This document shows positions 54,301 to 61,978 of a DNA stretch of 64,000 nucleotides, piece by piece. The position numbers and the translations under genes are program-made. Below the pieces are notes generated by a model, which ran no database searches, was not told where the DNA came from, and saw only the letters and a list, made by a program, of their open reading frames with translations. How positions within the stretch are numbered: position 1 is the first letter of the stretch; each line of letters begins with the position of its first letter. Where the stretch lies: positions 42,751 through 106,750 of IMG/VR virus record IMGVR_UViG_3300042886_000261; one strand, given 5' to 3'. The stretch comes from a virus.

Positions 54301-56683
54301 CTGCGACAGTAATTGAACCTGCAATTGATAAAGCACCAGATACTCCAGCTCCAGCAAGTATATCACTTGCTCCAGAACCAGGTAATGGTTTAGGAAGATT
54401 AACTGATGTTTTTCCTGTATTAGCAATTACTGCTTCTATTGCTCCTGCAATAAACATTATAAATACTGCAGCATCTGCAAGTAATTTACTTTTAGGTTGT
54501 TTATCAGGTTCTTGAAAATATTGATTAGATGTTCCAGTTAATGCACCATATACTTTTACTTCTGATAATGATAGAAAAGGATTTCTAAAATTAGTATCAG
54601 GAGAATGAAAAGTAATCATATCAGTTGGCACTTGTTGATCTATAACAGTAGGATTTAACCAAAATATTGGATTTGATGTATCTGTTAATTTAATATATGG
54701 ATCATTAAAGTTATTTACATTTCCTCCTAATGCACTTGAGAGAGGTGTAATAGTATTAAATGGATAATTAGGATATAATCCTTCTCTTCCAGCAATTGCT
54801 TCATTACCTTTGATATTATAGGTACGCATGTTATTAACCATACCTTTAGCAATAATACTTCTATTACCTTCTCTAGATCCCCTTAGTATTTCATAACCTA
54901 CTATTCCTGGTATATCATTACCGTCATTGTCTTTTGGTAAAAGTATATTAGTAAAGTTTATACCCATTAATCTAATATTAGCACCACCTTGAGAATAATG
55001 ATTTGTTACATCACTATTTGCTGTTATATTATCAGGAAATTTATGATGTCTTATTGGTTCAGCACATAAATCAAATTGTGGATCAGTTGTACCTGACCAA
55101 CATTGAGATGATGCATCCCATATATCATGTCTATTATCTGGATATTTTTCAGTTGATTCCCAGTAACCCATTCTACCTGTTGCAATAATAATACCACCAT
55201 CAGGTAATGTTGTTACAGGAGGTAAACCACCTAAAGTTGCTGTATTATATACTTCAAATACTCTATCATTTGAATTTAAAGAATTTATATTACCAGACAG
55301 TGGAGATGTTTCTAATGTATTTCCTACATTAGGTACATTAAATTGTACTGGAGCACGTCCAGGAATATGATAAGAAGAAGATTTATCTCCTGTACTATAT
55401 ACCCATCTAATAAAGAAAGTATATACTTCATCTCTTAAGTAACTTGTATTACCACCACCGTTTACATAATAATCTGATGGATATTCTACTGATACCCATT
55501 GTGATTGTATTTGATTAGCTAAAGGTTGATAGTTAAAATCAAATTTAGATCTTGGTGCAATTCTTAATAAGTATGTATTAACCTCAGTAATTTGATCTGA
55601 TGTTTCATATACAGGAGTTCTTAAAGGAATCATTTCAATTGGTACAGTAATAAGATCTTCTTTAATTTGATCTAAATGTACCACAGATGTATTTGTAGAA
55701 TATAATCCAATTCTTTTTGCTACTGCACCTTGATTAATTACTTGTATTACTACTAATTCAAATTCAGTAAAATGTGTTGAGTCAGCTGTAATCAATATAT
55801 CAATACAACCTTGTACATCATCAACATTCCAAATAGGTTGAGTATTACTTGGTGAAAAATAATCAGTAACTCTTTGACCTTTAATAGTATATGCAAGAGT
55901 TGCAAAGTATGATCCATTTCTTAATACTCCTCCACCAATACCTTGTGTAACTTGAATAGTAGGTGTATCCATTAATCTTGCAAGTCTTAATGCTTCACAA
56001 TTTAATGTAGTTAGATCTTTACATATTATACATCCTACAGGAATATAACCACCTGGAGCTGGTATTACTATACCATTCTCATCTTTACATTCTTGATCCC
56101 ATTGAACTCCTGGCCATTGAATATTTACACCTGATCCATTTGCATATGTATTACTACCAATCCATATATAATCAGGAGTTGGCCATAATGCATCATCTCC
56201 AACATTTAAATATCTATCAGGATTATTACCATCAGCAAAATATACAGACCATGAGCAATCTTCTTTCTCTCTTGATGCACCAGTAATTAAAAAGCGTTTA
56301 TCAAAATTTAAACATGTATCCTGTACAATAATTCTATATCTACAAGTATCTTCTTCAAATAATCCTATTTCATGTCCAGTAGCTGCACCAACTCCTGATG
56401 CTGGATGTGCTACAGTAAAAAGGATCCATTTATCAGTATATAAATGTATTGCACCTATGATATATTTTTTACCAGTTAAAGTTGCACCAGCCTCAGCACA
56501 TAATATATTAGATGTTTCATTTGATAATGTACCAACATTACCTTCTAATGTATTGTTAACTGCATTACGTGCATGAGTCCACATGCCCTCACTTACAAAT
56601 GTAGGATCTGAATCTTTATTTAATCCCTTTATAAAGGTATTTGTTTTATTTTGACCTGTATCTTGTATATTTTTCTTTGCCAT
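51311..56683 (-). CDS. Tail stabilisation / muzzle protein, 1,790 residues
   Basis: A beta-rich protein starting with a short linker and TNTFIKGLNKDSDPTFVSEG, then WTHARNAVNN and repeated blade-like segments (GKKYIIGAIHLYTDKWILF; CSWSVYFADGNNPDRYLNVG) typical of phage tail stabilisation proteins (P22 gp10-like), called muzzle in crAss-like virions. It closes the tail tube and must open on infection. Residues about 735-900 form an unusual Ala/Gly-rich hydrophobic insert (AVFIMFIAGAIEAVIA; SGALSIAGSITVAAAEAAY) that could interact with membrane or gate the tube. The gene lies 12 bases after the ring protein gene, in the expected order. Confidence 0.78.
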   Translation of the reverse strand: MAKKNIQDTGQNKTNTFIKGLNKDSDPTFVSEGMWTHARNAVNNTLEGNVGTLSNETSNILCAEAGATLTGKKYIIGAIHLYTDKWILFTVAHPASGVGAATGHEIGLFEEDTCRYRIIVQDTCLNFDKRFLITGASREKEDCSWSVYFADGNNPDRYLNVGDDALWPTPDYIWIGSNTYANGSGVNIQWPGVQWDQECKDENGIVIPAPGGYIPVGCIICKDLTTLNCEALRLARLMDTPTIQVTQGIGGGVLRNGSYFATLAYTIKGQRVTDYFSPSNTQPIWNVDDVQGCIDILITADSTHFTEFELVVIQVINQGAVAKRIGLYSTNTSVVHLDQIKEDLITVPIEMIPLRTPVYETSDQITEVNTYLLRIAPRSKFDFNYQPLANQIQSQWVSVEYPSDYYVNGGGNTSYLRDEVYTFFIRWVYSTGDKSSSYHIPGRAPVQFNVPNVGNTLETSPLSGNINSLNSNDRVFEVYNTATLGGLPPVTTLPDGGIIIATGRMGYWESTEKYPDNRHDIWDASSQCWSGTTDPQFDLCAEPIRHHKFPDNITANSDVTNHYSQGGANIRLMGINFTNILLPKDNDGNDIPGIVGYEILRGSREGNRSIIAKGMVNNMRTYNIKGNEAIAGREGLYPNYPFNTITPLSSALGGNVNNFNDPYIKLTDTSNPIFWLNPTVIDQQVPTDMITFHSPDTNFRNPFLSLSEVKVYGALTGTSNQYFQEPDKQPKSKLLADAAVFIMFIAGAIEAVIANTGKTSVNLPKPLPGSGASDILAGAGVSGALSIAGSITVAAAEAAYSASMKAYYASGLAIADSLSGGVNPILAGINTTYLLAVNPAAASGATLGLSNEYSRELPKLAYLGLIGVGASLQQTVFYFLTGADTALRLIYALLPYRQFALQSIAYGFYSNFQYPISTVPQRFNVEDNFYLKNNIQNVKPYVDTLGAAKNYIINNLERQTTVTLRTTSGYDTSLQNRGPNYILNPSSPTGQYDTSLVTLGTAIQTNSALPIDMTTNKTNVFNLSIASHYAGIKVRLRNQYGQLDSLKEIPITPSEQKLNYNNQNIPVLKSSFWCTISTPYGTAAKLVTLEEITQTPVLFGGDVYVNRYTEKNNMFFFYDWLYGQPDGYEYNYILKHMIAEPRFWMNSEQYDMSHLTPADFLNPTPGSGPLPTDFYNLDYYVNNSRKYDYSTDIPENDPPNPDTYPGVLGAKDSYFYLANSSVRDFFVESDVIVDFRQPGLETWQKNYDTNTYTNLPAMFNLNPDTITLGNYYAYDYSLSVSKIFTQYFSQGNLQSRYYNPNVSQLCYTYYPDRVIYSLPQQNGSAKDSWFVYLVNNYKDFKNRITSIKPYAKTGMFITFYNASPLMYQGVDTLTTELGTKLTIGDGGLFANPPQNVTISDVEYEYGSSQNKFGVIATPAGMYYISQNQGRVFSFSQGLKEVSQAGMKWWFSLFLPYKLTEDFPDYPHTDNPVAGIGTQAVYDNYNGIVYFCKKDYKLKAEYAGRVTYFSYGDYFLVDGRSRLELGNPLIFDDASWTTSFDPKNEFWISFHDWHPDFVLPARQYFMTTKAGKVWKHNAVCNSYCKFYGVQHPFEVEVPLITGQTVTTLKSIEYILECYKNHSNNCVDQFHVLDYNFDKAVIFNSEQVSGYLNLNIFPKNNITLANTYPIINPTSIDIIFSKEENKYRFNQFWDITRNRGEFPIGSNYPPTGPLVPGTTVLAGSYDQESIWVTQSNGYIKTLTPTNLNYNKTELQRKKFRNYLNFLYLSRTDSQDVNMIIKLSNSKNQISQR

Positions 56684-56695
56684 AACATAATAATA

Positions 56696-57712
56696 TTATA
56701 ATATCCGCATACTGTTATAGTTAAAACTTTTAAACATGTCATAGTATTTAGAATATTGTGCTCTTCTGTTAGCCATCCATAACCCTTTCATCTCTGCAAA
56801 GTTAGGTGTATTAACAATTGATAAAGCATAATTTCTTGCAGCTTTTAATCTTTGTTCTATAAGTTGTAATTTCTGTACTACATCTTCACCATTAAGATAT
56901 AAGTTTTCAAATATTCTTTGCTTTACAGCATATTCATAATACTCATTGATTTCATCATGATCCGGAACTAATAAGTTACCATTATCATCTTCTAGTGCTC
57001 CTTGATAATTAATGTATACTTTGCCACAATCAAATGTAGTATGTAAAAAACCATCTTTAATCCATGCTTCATTAGGTGCATTAAGATAAAGATTAGGACA
57101 ATCACATTCTATTTCTCTTGAAGATCTGAACCTTAAAGGAATAAGTGATTCATATATTCTTGTTTCTCCAGTAGGTATTACTTGGATTAATTCAAATGCT
57201 TCACCTTTACAGTTAGAAAATACTCTTGGTCTTACACAAGTATTACCAAATGGATTATTAGGATCATATTGTGGAACTAATATAGGAGTATTATTAAATG
57301 TACTATTTGCACAAGCAATAGTATGATTACATGGATTAGCATTACAAGTACTACAATTAACTGTAGGAGGTGCACATAAATCTACTGTACTTGGTACTTC
57401 AGTATAAGGTACTTCCATAGTAGTAGTACCTCCAGATTGATATCCTACCTCTTGTCTAAATGATCCACATATTGACCCAAAGTTCATTACATAGAAATCA
57501 TCAGGTAATTTTATCTTATGATGTTCTACTTCTAATATGGCTTCTTTAGTCATATTAATTCTGAGACCTAAATCATATGTTACTCTTTTTGCAACTTTAA
57601 TTAGTTGTTGAGGCTCAATTAAATTTTCAAGAGCATATGTATTTAAGTCAATAGTAACATCTTCCAGTAATTGGTCAAATGTTCTAAACTTGAGTGTATA
57701 ATTAAAATCCAT
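56696..57712 (-). CDS. Tail ring / tubular protein 2
   Basis: A 338-residue protein. The N-terminal region (TFDQLLEDVTIDLNTYALEN, then LIKVAKRVTYDLGLRIN) and the C-terminal helices around EYYEYAVKQRIFENLYLNGE follow the plan of crAss-like ring proteins distantly related to P22 gp4 tail tubular proteins. A Cys-rich loop near residues 110-140 (NCSTCNANPCNH) may bind metal or form disulfides. It overlaps the preceding gene by one base and precedes the muzzle gene, so it probably forms part of the collar between portal and muzzle. Confidence 0.68.
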   Translation of the reverse strand: MDFNYTLKFRTFDQLLEDVTIDLNTYALENLIEPQQLIKVAKRVTYDLGLRINMTKEAILEVEHHKIKLPDDFYVMNFGSICGSFRQEVGYQSGGTTTMEVPYTEVPSTVDLCAPPTVNCSTCNANPCNHTIACANSTFNNTPILVPQYDPNNPFGNTCVRPRVFSNCKGEAFELIQVIPTGETRIYESLIPLRFRSSREIECDCPNLYLNAPNEAWIKDGFLHTTFDCGKVYINYQGALEDDNGNLLVPDHDEINEYYEYAVKQRIFENLYLNGEDVVQKLQLIEQRLKAARNYALSIVNTPNFAEMKGLWMANRRAQYSKYYDMFKSFNYNSMRIL

Positions 57713-58383
57713 TATCTTAATGAGTTTTGACTATCATCAGGACCATTTGCAGGTACATTAATAGACATAGTTAATTCTTTTAATACATATTGTTCAATTT
57801 CACCAAATAAGTAATCTGGGAACATTAATTGGTCATCATTTCTAAATCTACATTCTTGAGATGTATCACATGTAAATCCTGTAATAGTATCTTCAAACAT
57901 ACCTTCTACTTTAATTGCTTCCCATGGAACATTAGGCATATATAAATAACCATCTAAATACCAGAAATATTTTCTAGTATTATATCTGAAACTATTTACT
58001 TTAGTCATAGAAGAATATGTACCTGGATCAGTTCTAAATAATTCTACTGAGGTGTCTAATGAAGATACAGTACGTATAAGTGGGCCATTAAGTCCATCAA
58101 AAAACTTAGGTAGTCTTTCTTTAGTTCTTTTAATATAACAACCAGAGGTAATACCAAAGCATCCTGCCTCTACTTTATCTACATCTATTAATTCAACAAA
58201 TGTTAAAGTAGAAAATATTGAACTTATCTTCATTAACCTATTTTGATTATCTTCTCTCTTTAAAAGAGTTTTTCCATATTTTGAAATTGCAAAATATATT
58301 GTTCTATCAGTTAAGAATGGATCCTCCTTTACAGCTTTAAGTGCATTCCTAACTCTTGATATTGCTTCACCAATTGTTGTCAT
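57712..58383 (-). CDS. Tail ring / tubular protein 1 (P22 gp4-like)
   Basis: A 223-residue protein beginning MTTIGEAISRVRNALKAV and ending with the helix LFGEIEQYVLKELTMSIN. The alpha-helical ends with a beta core in between (FRYNTRKYFWYLDGYLYMPN) fit the tail tubular/ring proteins found between portal and tail in podovirus-like virions. It starts inside the stop of the putative HU-like gene (ATGA overlap) and its stop overlaps the next ring gene (TAATG). The three genes are thus translationally coupled, as expected for parts of one complex. Confidence 0.7.
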   Translation of the reverse strand: MTTIGEAISRVRNALKAVKEDPFLTDRTIYFAISKYGKTLLKREDNQNRLMKISSIFSTLTFVELIDVDKVEAGCFGITSGCYIKRTKERLPKFFDGLNGPLIRTVSSLDTSVELFRTDPGTYSSMTKVNSFRYNTRKYFWYLDGYLYMPNVPWEAIKVEGMFEDTITGFTCDTSQECRFRNDDQLMFPDYLFGEIEQYVLKELTMSINVPANGPDDSQNSLR

Positions 58384-58970
58384 ATATCAAATTCATTATA
58401 TGTTTTTAACTTTTCTTTTTCAATACCTTTAACGTAATCCTTTTGCCTAGACTTAGTAAACATCTTACGTATTTTTTTCATTGGATCAACCTGTATATAC
58501 ATAGGCCAATTTTCTGAATATGTTTTAGCTACACTTCTTTTAAAATTTCTAGATCCTGCAAAGGCCCAGCATTCCCTATTACTAAAAGTATACTTAGTAG
58601 CATTATTAGTATAAAAGATTTTAGCAAGCTTGCCATCTGTATCCCAATTTGTATTTGTTACTATTACTCCATATTTTGTTGACTTGCCAAAATCAATGTT
58701 TCTTCTAAACTTACTTGTTTGACATGTACCAATAAATATGTTACCTAAATTTTCTGGTAACTTTACACCATCCCTGGTTTCAATTACTGTTTCAAAAAAT
58801 AAGTTATGAAATGTTGTACATATTTTATATAAGTCCTTAGTGTCTACATCCTTATATTTAGGATACTTTTCTTTAAATGCTTTATAGAATTGTCTATTTA
58901 ATACATGATATACATCTTGTCTAAATCTTTTACCTTTTACATCTGGTCCCTTAAATATTTTACTTTCCAT
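58380..58970 (-). CDS. Putative HU/IHF-like DNA-binding protein
   Basis: A 196-residue basic protein. Residues about 45-95 read LYKICTTFHNLFFETVIETR, then DGVKLPENLGNIFIG, similar to the helix-turn plus 'G-x-V-x-L-P-G-F-G-x-F' pattern of HU/IHF subunits, with Leu-Gly-Asn in place of the usual Phe-Gly. crAss-like phages are reported to carry IHF-like genes next to their tail genes, which supports this call. The C-terminal half is strongly basic (KKIRKMFTKSRQKDYVKG). It may bend DNA near the portal or help packaging; alternatively it is a structural ring protein with a borrowed fold. Confidence 0.5.
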   Translation of the reverse strand: MESKIFKGPDVKGKRFRQDVYHVLNRQFYKAFKEKYPKYKDVDTKDLYKICTTFHNLFFETVIETRDGVKLPENLGNIFIGTCQTSKFRRNIDFGKSTKYGVIVTNTNWDTDGKLAKIFYTNNATKYTFSNRECWAFAGSRNFKRSVAKTYSENWPMYIQVDPMKKIRKMFTKSRQKDYVKGIEKEKLKTYNEFDI

Positions 58971-59050
58971 ACCTTATACATTAATATACTAAAATTTTCA
59001 GACTTATAAAAATTACAAGTTAAACAAATATAATATATATAACTCATATA
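58971..59050 (-). promoter_or_regulatory. Possible late promoter before tail genes
   Basis: The 80 bases between the upstream terminator and the HU-like gene are nearly all A/T. On the coding strand TATATTTG (59025-59032) matches the Bacteroidota -7 consensus TAnnTTTG. A clear TTTG -33 box is not seen; a T run lies upstream instead. The start codon is about 55 bases downstream. This is the best promoter candidate in the virion block because a terminator lies directly upstream. Confidence 0.42.
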
Positions 59051-59086
59051 TAAAAAATAACCCCGGTAATAAAATACATACCGGGG
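59051..59086 (-). terminator. Intrinsic terminator after fibre gene
   Basis: CCCCGGTA (59061-59068) pairs perfectly with TACCGGGG (59079-59086), loop 10 bases. Read leftward, the stem is followed by TTATTTTTTA (59051-59060). It is by far the most GC-rich stretch nearby and ends the fibre transcription unit. Confidence 0.9.
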
Positions 59087-59094
59087 TCTCGTTG

Positions 59095-59124
59095 TTAGCC
59101 ACAGAAACCAACAAACTGCGACAT
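59095..59124 (-). other. Nine-codon mini-frame and hairpin after the fibre gene
   Basis: ATG at 59124, 4 bases past the fibre stop and in another frame, opens a 9-codon frame (MSQFVGFCG, stop TAA). It uses codons rare in this genome (TCG, CAG, GGC). The same bases can form a hairpin, TTGTTGG with CTAACAA. It could be a real micropeptide, a relic, or only an RNA structure. Confidence 0.25.
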
Positions 59125-59128
59125 ATTT

Positions 59129-60478
59129 TTAAACTATACTAGTTATTAATCCATTTGTTACAGTAATTGTTTGAGCACCTACTACAAAAGAACCTGATGC
59201 TCCAGTAGTATACGTTGATGTAACTTTACCCCAACTACCTTCACCAGCAATTCCTACACATGTTAATACTCTACCAAGAGCATTAGTACCATCATTAAGT
59301 TTAATTGCATGATTTGATGTACCATTTAAAGCTTGAGCAAAAATACCAATATTATCACCTGCAGCAGAAGTAGCTGAACCAGAAACACCTATATTAACAT
59401 TACTATTTCCTGTTGCAGAACCTACAACACCTGCATTTTGACCTACTGTATTTATACCTTCTGCTGAACCATTAATCCCTATATAATTAGTATTAAGAGC
59501 ACTACTATGAGTATTTTTAACAACTAATCCATATAGTTGTGTTGATGTTTCAATATTTACTCTGTAAATTGCAACAGTAAATCCACCTATACCAACACTA
59601 GTATTATTATCTCTAATTAAACCAGTTCCTAAAGTTACACCATCTGGAGTCCAACGTGCTACATAATTATTTGTACCAGAACCTGCAATTCCACCACCAC
59701 CACTAGGAGTTACCCAATTAGCTTTACCATCAGAAGTTATACAAGTTAATACTTTACCAATCCCCTCAGTACCATCTGTTCCTTGAAAACAGTAGTTAAG
59801 AGCACCTGACAATGCTGAACCAGAAACACCTATATTAATTGAAGCAGTACTAGAATTAGCATTACCTATAACCCCAGTTAATGTTCCTGTACCTGTAAAA
59901 GCTTGTCCGTAAACCCCTACACCATTGGCAACATTAGATTGACCAAGAATGGCATTTGGTTGCGCATTGTTATAAACAAGTAACTTTGTGTTTGCATTAG
60001 GTGCTATATTTATACCTACAGTAGTTCCATTATCTCTAATAAGTCCTGTTCCAAGTGTTGTAGCATTAGGAGTCCATCTAGCTATATAATCAGTAATACC
60101 TGAACCATCAACACCTCCTACTGCAATAAGTGGACTTGCTGGTGTACCCAAACCTGTAATAGTTATTCCATCTACAGAAACTTTAACTATAGGATTAAGT
60201 GGATCAGTATTGTCTGTATTTAAACCTGTTACTGATTGTACACTATTTGAAAAATTTGTACAAAAAAATAATACAATACTTTCTAATGCCTCAGCAATTG
60301 AAGAATCTTGTGCAACAACAATATTTAGTCCACACATAATATCTGGTAATGTATATCTTACACATTGTGCATCAAAAAATTCTGCACAAGGTTGTGGATT
60401 AGGACAATCTACTGGAGTTGGGCATGGAGGTAAAGAAGGATAAGCATCATCACATCCGCATTTTTTACATGTATTCAT
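59129..60478 (-). CDS. Fibre protein with internal duplication, 449 residues
   Basis: The N-terminal 45 residues are Cys/Pro-rich (MNTCKKCGCDDAYPSLPPC), probably an attachment or metal-bound domain. Two homologous units follow. Unit 1 starts YIARWTPNATTLGTGLIRDN near residue 129 and ends with IGKVLTCITSDGKANW; unit 2 starts YVARWTPDGVTLGTGLIRDN near 272 and ends LGRVLTCVGIAGEGSW. Each contains Gly/Asn-rich beta-helix-like repeats (NIGVSGSA). The end, GAQTITVTNGLITSIV, is typical of phage fibre tips. It is probably a trimeric tail or head fibre contacting the host surface. A strong terminator follows. Confidence 0.72.
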   Translation of the reverse strand: MNTCKKCGCDDAYPSLPPCPTPVDCPNPQPCAEFFDAQCVRYTLPDIMCGLNIVVAQDSSIAEALESIVLFFCTNFSNSVQSVTGLNTDNTDPLNPIVKVSVDGITITGLGTPASPLIAVGGVDGSGITDYIARWTPNATTLGTGLIRDNGTTVGINIAPNANTKLLVYNNAQPNAILGQSNVANGVGVYGQAFTGTGTLTGVIGNANSSTASINIGVSGSALSGALNYCFQGTDGTEGIGKVLTCITSDGKANWVTPSGGGGIAGSGTNNYVARWTPDGVTLGTGLIRDNNTSVGIGGFTVAIYRVNIETSTQLYGLVVKNTHSSALNTNYIGINGSAEGINTVGQNAGVVGSATGNSNVNIGVSGSATSAAGDNIGIFAQALNGTSNHAIKLNDGTNALGRVLTCVGIAGEGSWGKVTSTYTTGASGSFVVGAQTITVTNGLITSIV

Positions 60479-60488
60479 AGTATTTTAT

Positions 60489-61943
60489 TTATTTAACTTT
60501 TTGTATTGTCATTTTTGCAATATCACCACTTGCTGTTGTATAGTCTACATCAGAAAAATTAACTACTCTAAGACATACTTGAGTACCTATATTCACTTCT
60601 AATCCTAACATGGATCCATTAAGATCAACATATAATAATTGATTAGTAATTCCACATGTAGTAGCTACATGATAAATATTTCCAGCATTATCTGTAATAC
60701 CAGCTACAATACTTCCTGAATTAAAACCAGTAGTTCCTTCTGATAAATGTATATAAAAACTAAAGTTATATATTCCTGTTGCTGGGCAAGTCCATAATCC
60801 TGTTAAAGCATCATATGCATTATCATCATCATATACTTCTGTTAATAATATTTTTACTGCATTAGCATTATTTAAACTTGTTGTTAAATTTGGTGTAACT
60901 TTTAATACAGTTGGTGGTTGTATTTGTGCAAACATTGCACCTGGTACTATTACATCTGCTGTTAATGTATATGTTGGACCTGCACCAACTGATAAATCAA
61001 CTGTTGCTGTATCTGCAACTGATATAGCTGAAGGAATTACATCTGCACTAACTACATATGCAGGTCCTCCTGTTACAGTCATATTAACTGTAGCAGTATT
61101 TAAAGCAGAAACTGTTACACTTCCATTTCTTAAATCTTTAATACATGCCCAAATATTATTAATAGTATCACATACTGATGTTGCTGGTGTTACCCATAGT
61201 CCTGCATATTGTACAGACATCTGTGCAAGAGGATTTACTTTTGAAAAATCAGTAGGTGCAACAGTTTGATTTCCTACTGCAGTTAATAGACATCCTGTAT
61301 CACCTGTAGCTGTAACATATGGAAACCAAATTTGATTTACATATGAATTTATAACAGTATCAATACCTTGTGTACTTCCAACTAGTAAAACTGGAGATGA
61401 AGGCAATGTATCTGCCATTACCATAGTAGGTGTAGTATATGTTGGAGGTACTGTATTTTCTAAATCAGTTACTCTTATTTCTAGATCACTAATTGCTATA
61501 TCTTGTAATGCATTAGCATCAATAATTGCACAAACTTTTTCTCCAATAGCAATTACATACTCAGTAAGATTCATTGTAGTTATAGTACCAGATACAAAAC
61601 ATGGTGCTACTGATACTATACAATCTGTAGGACATCCACTAGAAGGAGGTACACCAGGAGTAAGTGGAACATTTTCAAGTTCACATACTTTAACTATTAA
61701 GAAATTAATTAAGTCAGTAAAAGTACTTGGTGCACAATTTACTAGATTGAAACAATCAAGATCATAAGAAGTAATACTTAATGTATCTAGAATTGCACAT
61801 AACTCAGTTGCTAGTTTCTCAACTACATCTGTAATAGAATCTCCTCTACATAAGTTTATACAGTTTAAATCCGGACCTGCCCAAATTACACAATTTGAAG
61901 AAGTTGGAGTACACGGTGAATTATCAAAATTTAATGGTTTCAT
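60489..61943 (-). CDS. Fibre protein with C1q-like tip domain, 484 residues
   Basis: The N-terminal part carries spaced cysteines (CVIWAGPDLNCINLC, ATELCAILD, VNCAPSTF) and helices, likely for attachment to the virion. A coiled-coil-like segment (DIAISDLEIRVTDLENTV) lies near residue 150. Two short beta repeats (TATVNMTVTGGPAYVVSADV and TATVDLSVGAGPTYTLTADV) lie near 285-325. From about residue 370, WTCPATGIYNFSFYIHL and later NIGTQVCLRVVN fit a C1q/TNF-like jelly roll, a common receptor-binding tip. It lies 10 bases upstream of the second fibre gene, so both are likely made together. Confidence 0.68.
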   Translation of the reverse strand: MKPLNFDNSPCTPTSSNCVIWAGPDLNCINLCRGDSITDVVEKLATELCAILDTLSITSYDLDCFNLVNCAPSTFTDLINFLIVKVCELENVPLTPGVPPSSGCPTDCIVSVAPCFVSGTITTMNLTEYVIAIGEKVCAIIDANALQDIAISDLEIRVTDLENTVPPTYTTPTMVMADTLPSSPVLLVGSTQGIDTVINSYVNQIWFPYVTATGDTGCLLTAVGNQTVAPTDFSKVNPLAQMSVQYAGLWVTPATSVCDTINNIWACIKDLRNGSVTVSALNTATVNMTVTGGPAYVVSADVIPSAISVADTATVDLSVGAGPTYTLTADVIVPGAMFAQIQPPTVLKVTPNLTTSLNNANAVKILLTEVYDDDNAYDALTGLWTCPATGIYNFSFYIHLSEGTTGFNSGSIVAGITDNAGNIYHVATTCGITNQLLYVDLNGSMLGLEVNIGTQVCLRVVNFSDVDYTTASGDIAKMTIQKVK

Positions 61944-61978
61944 ATCTTTAGTATCTATTTATAATATAACAATTTTAA

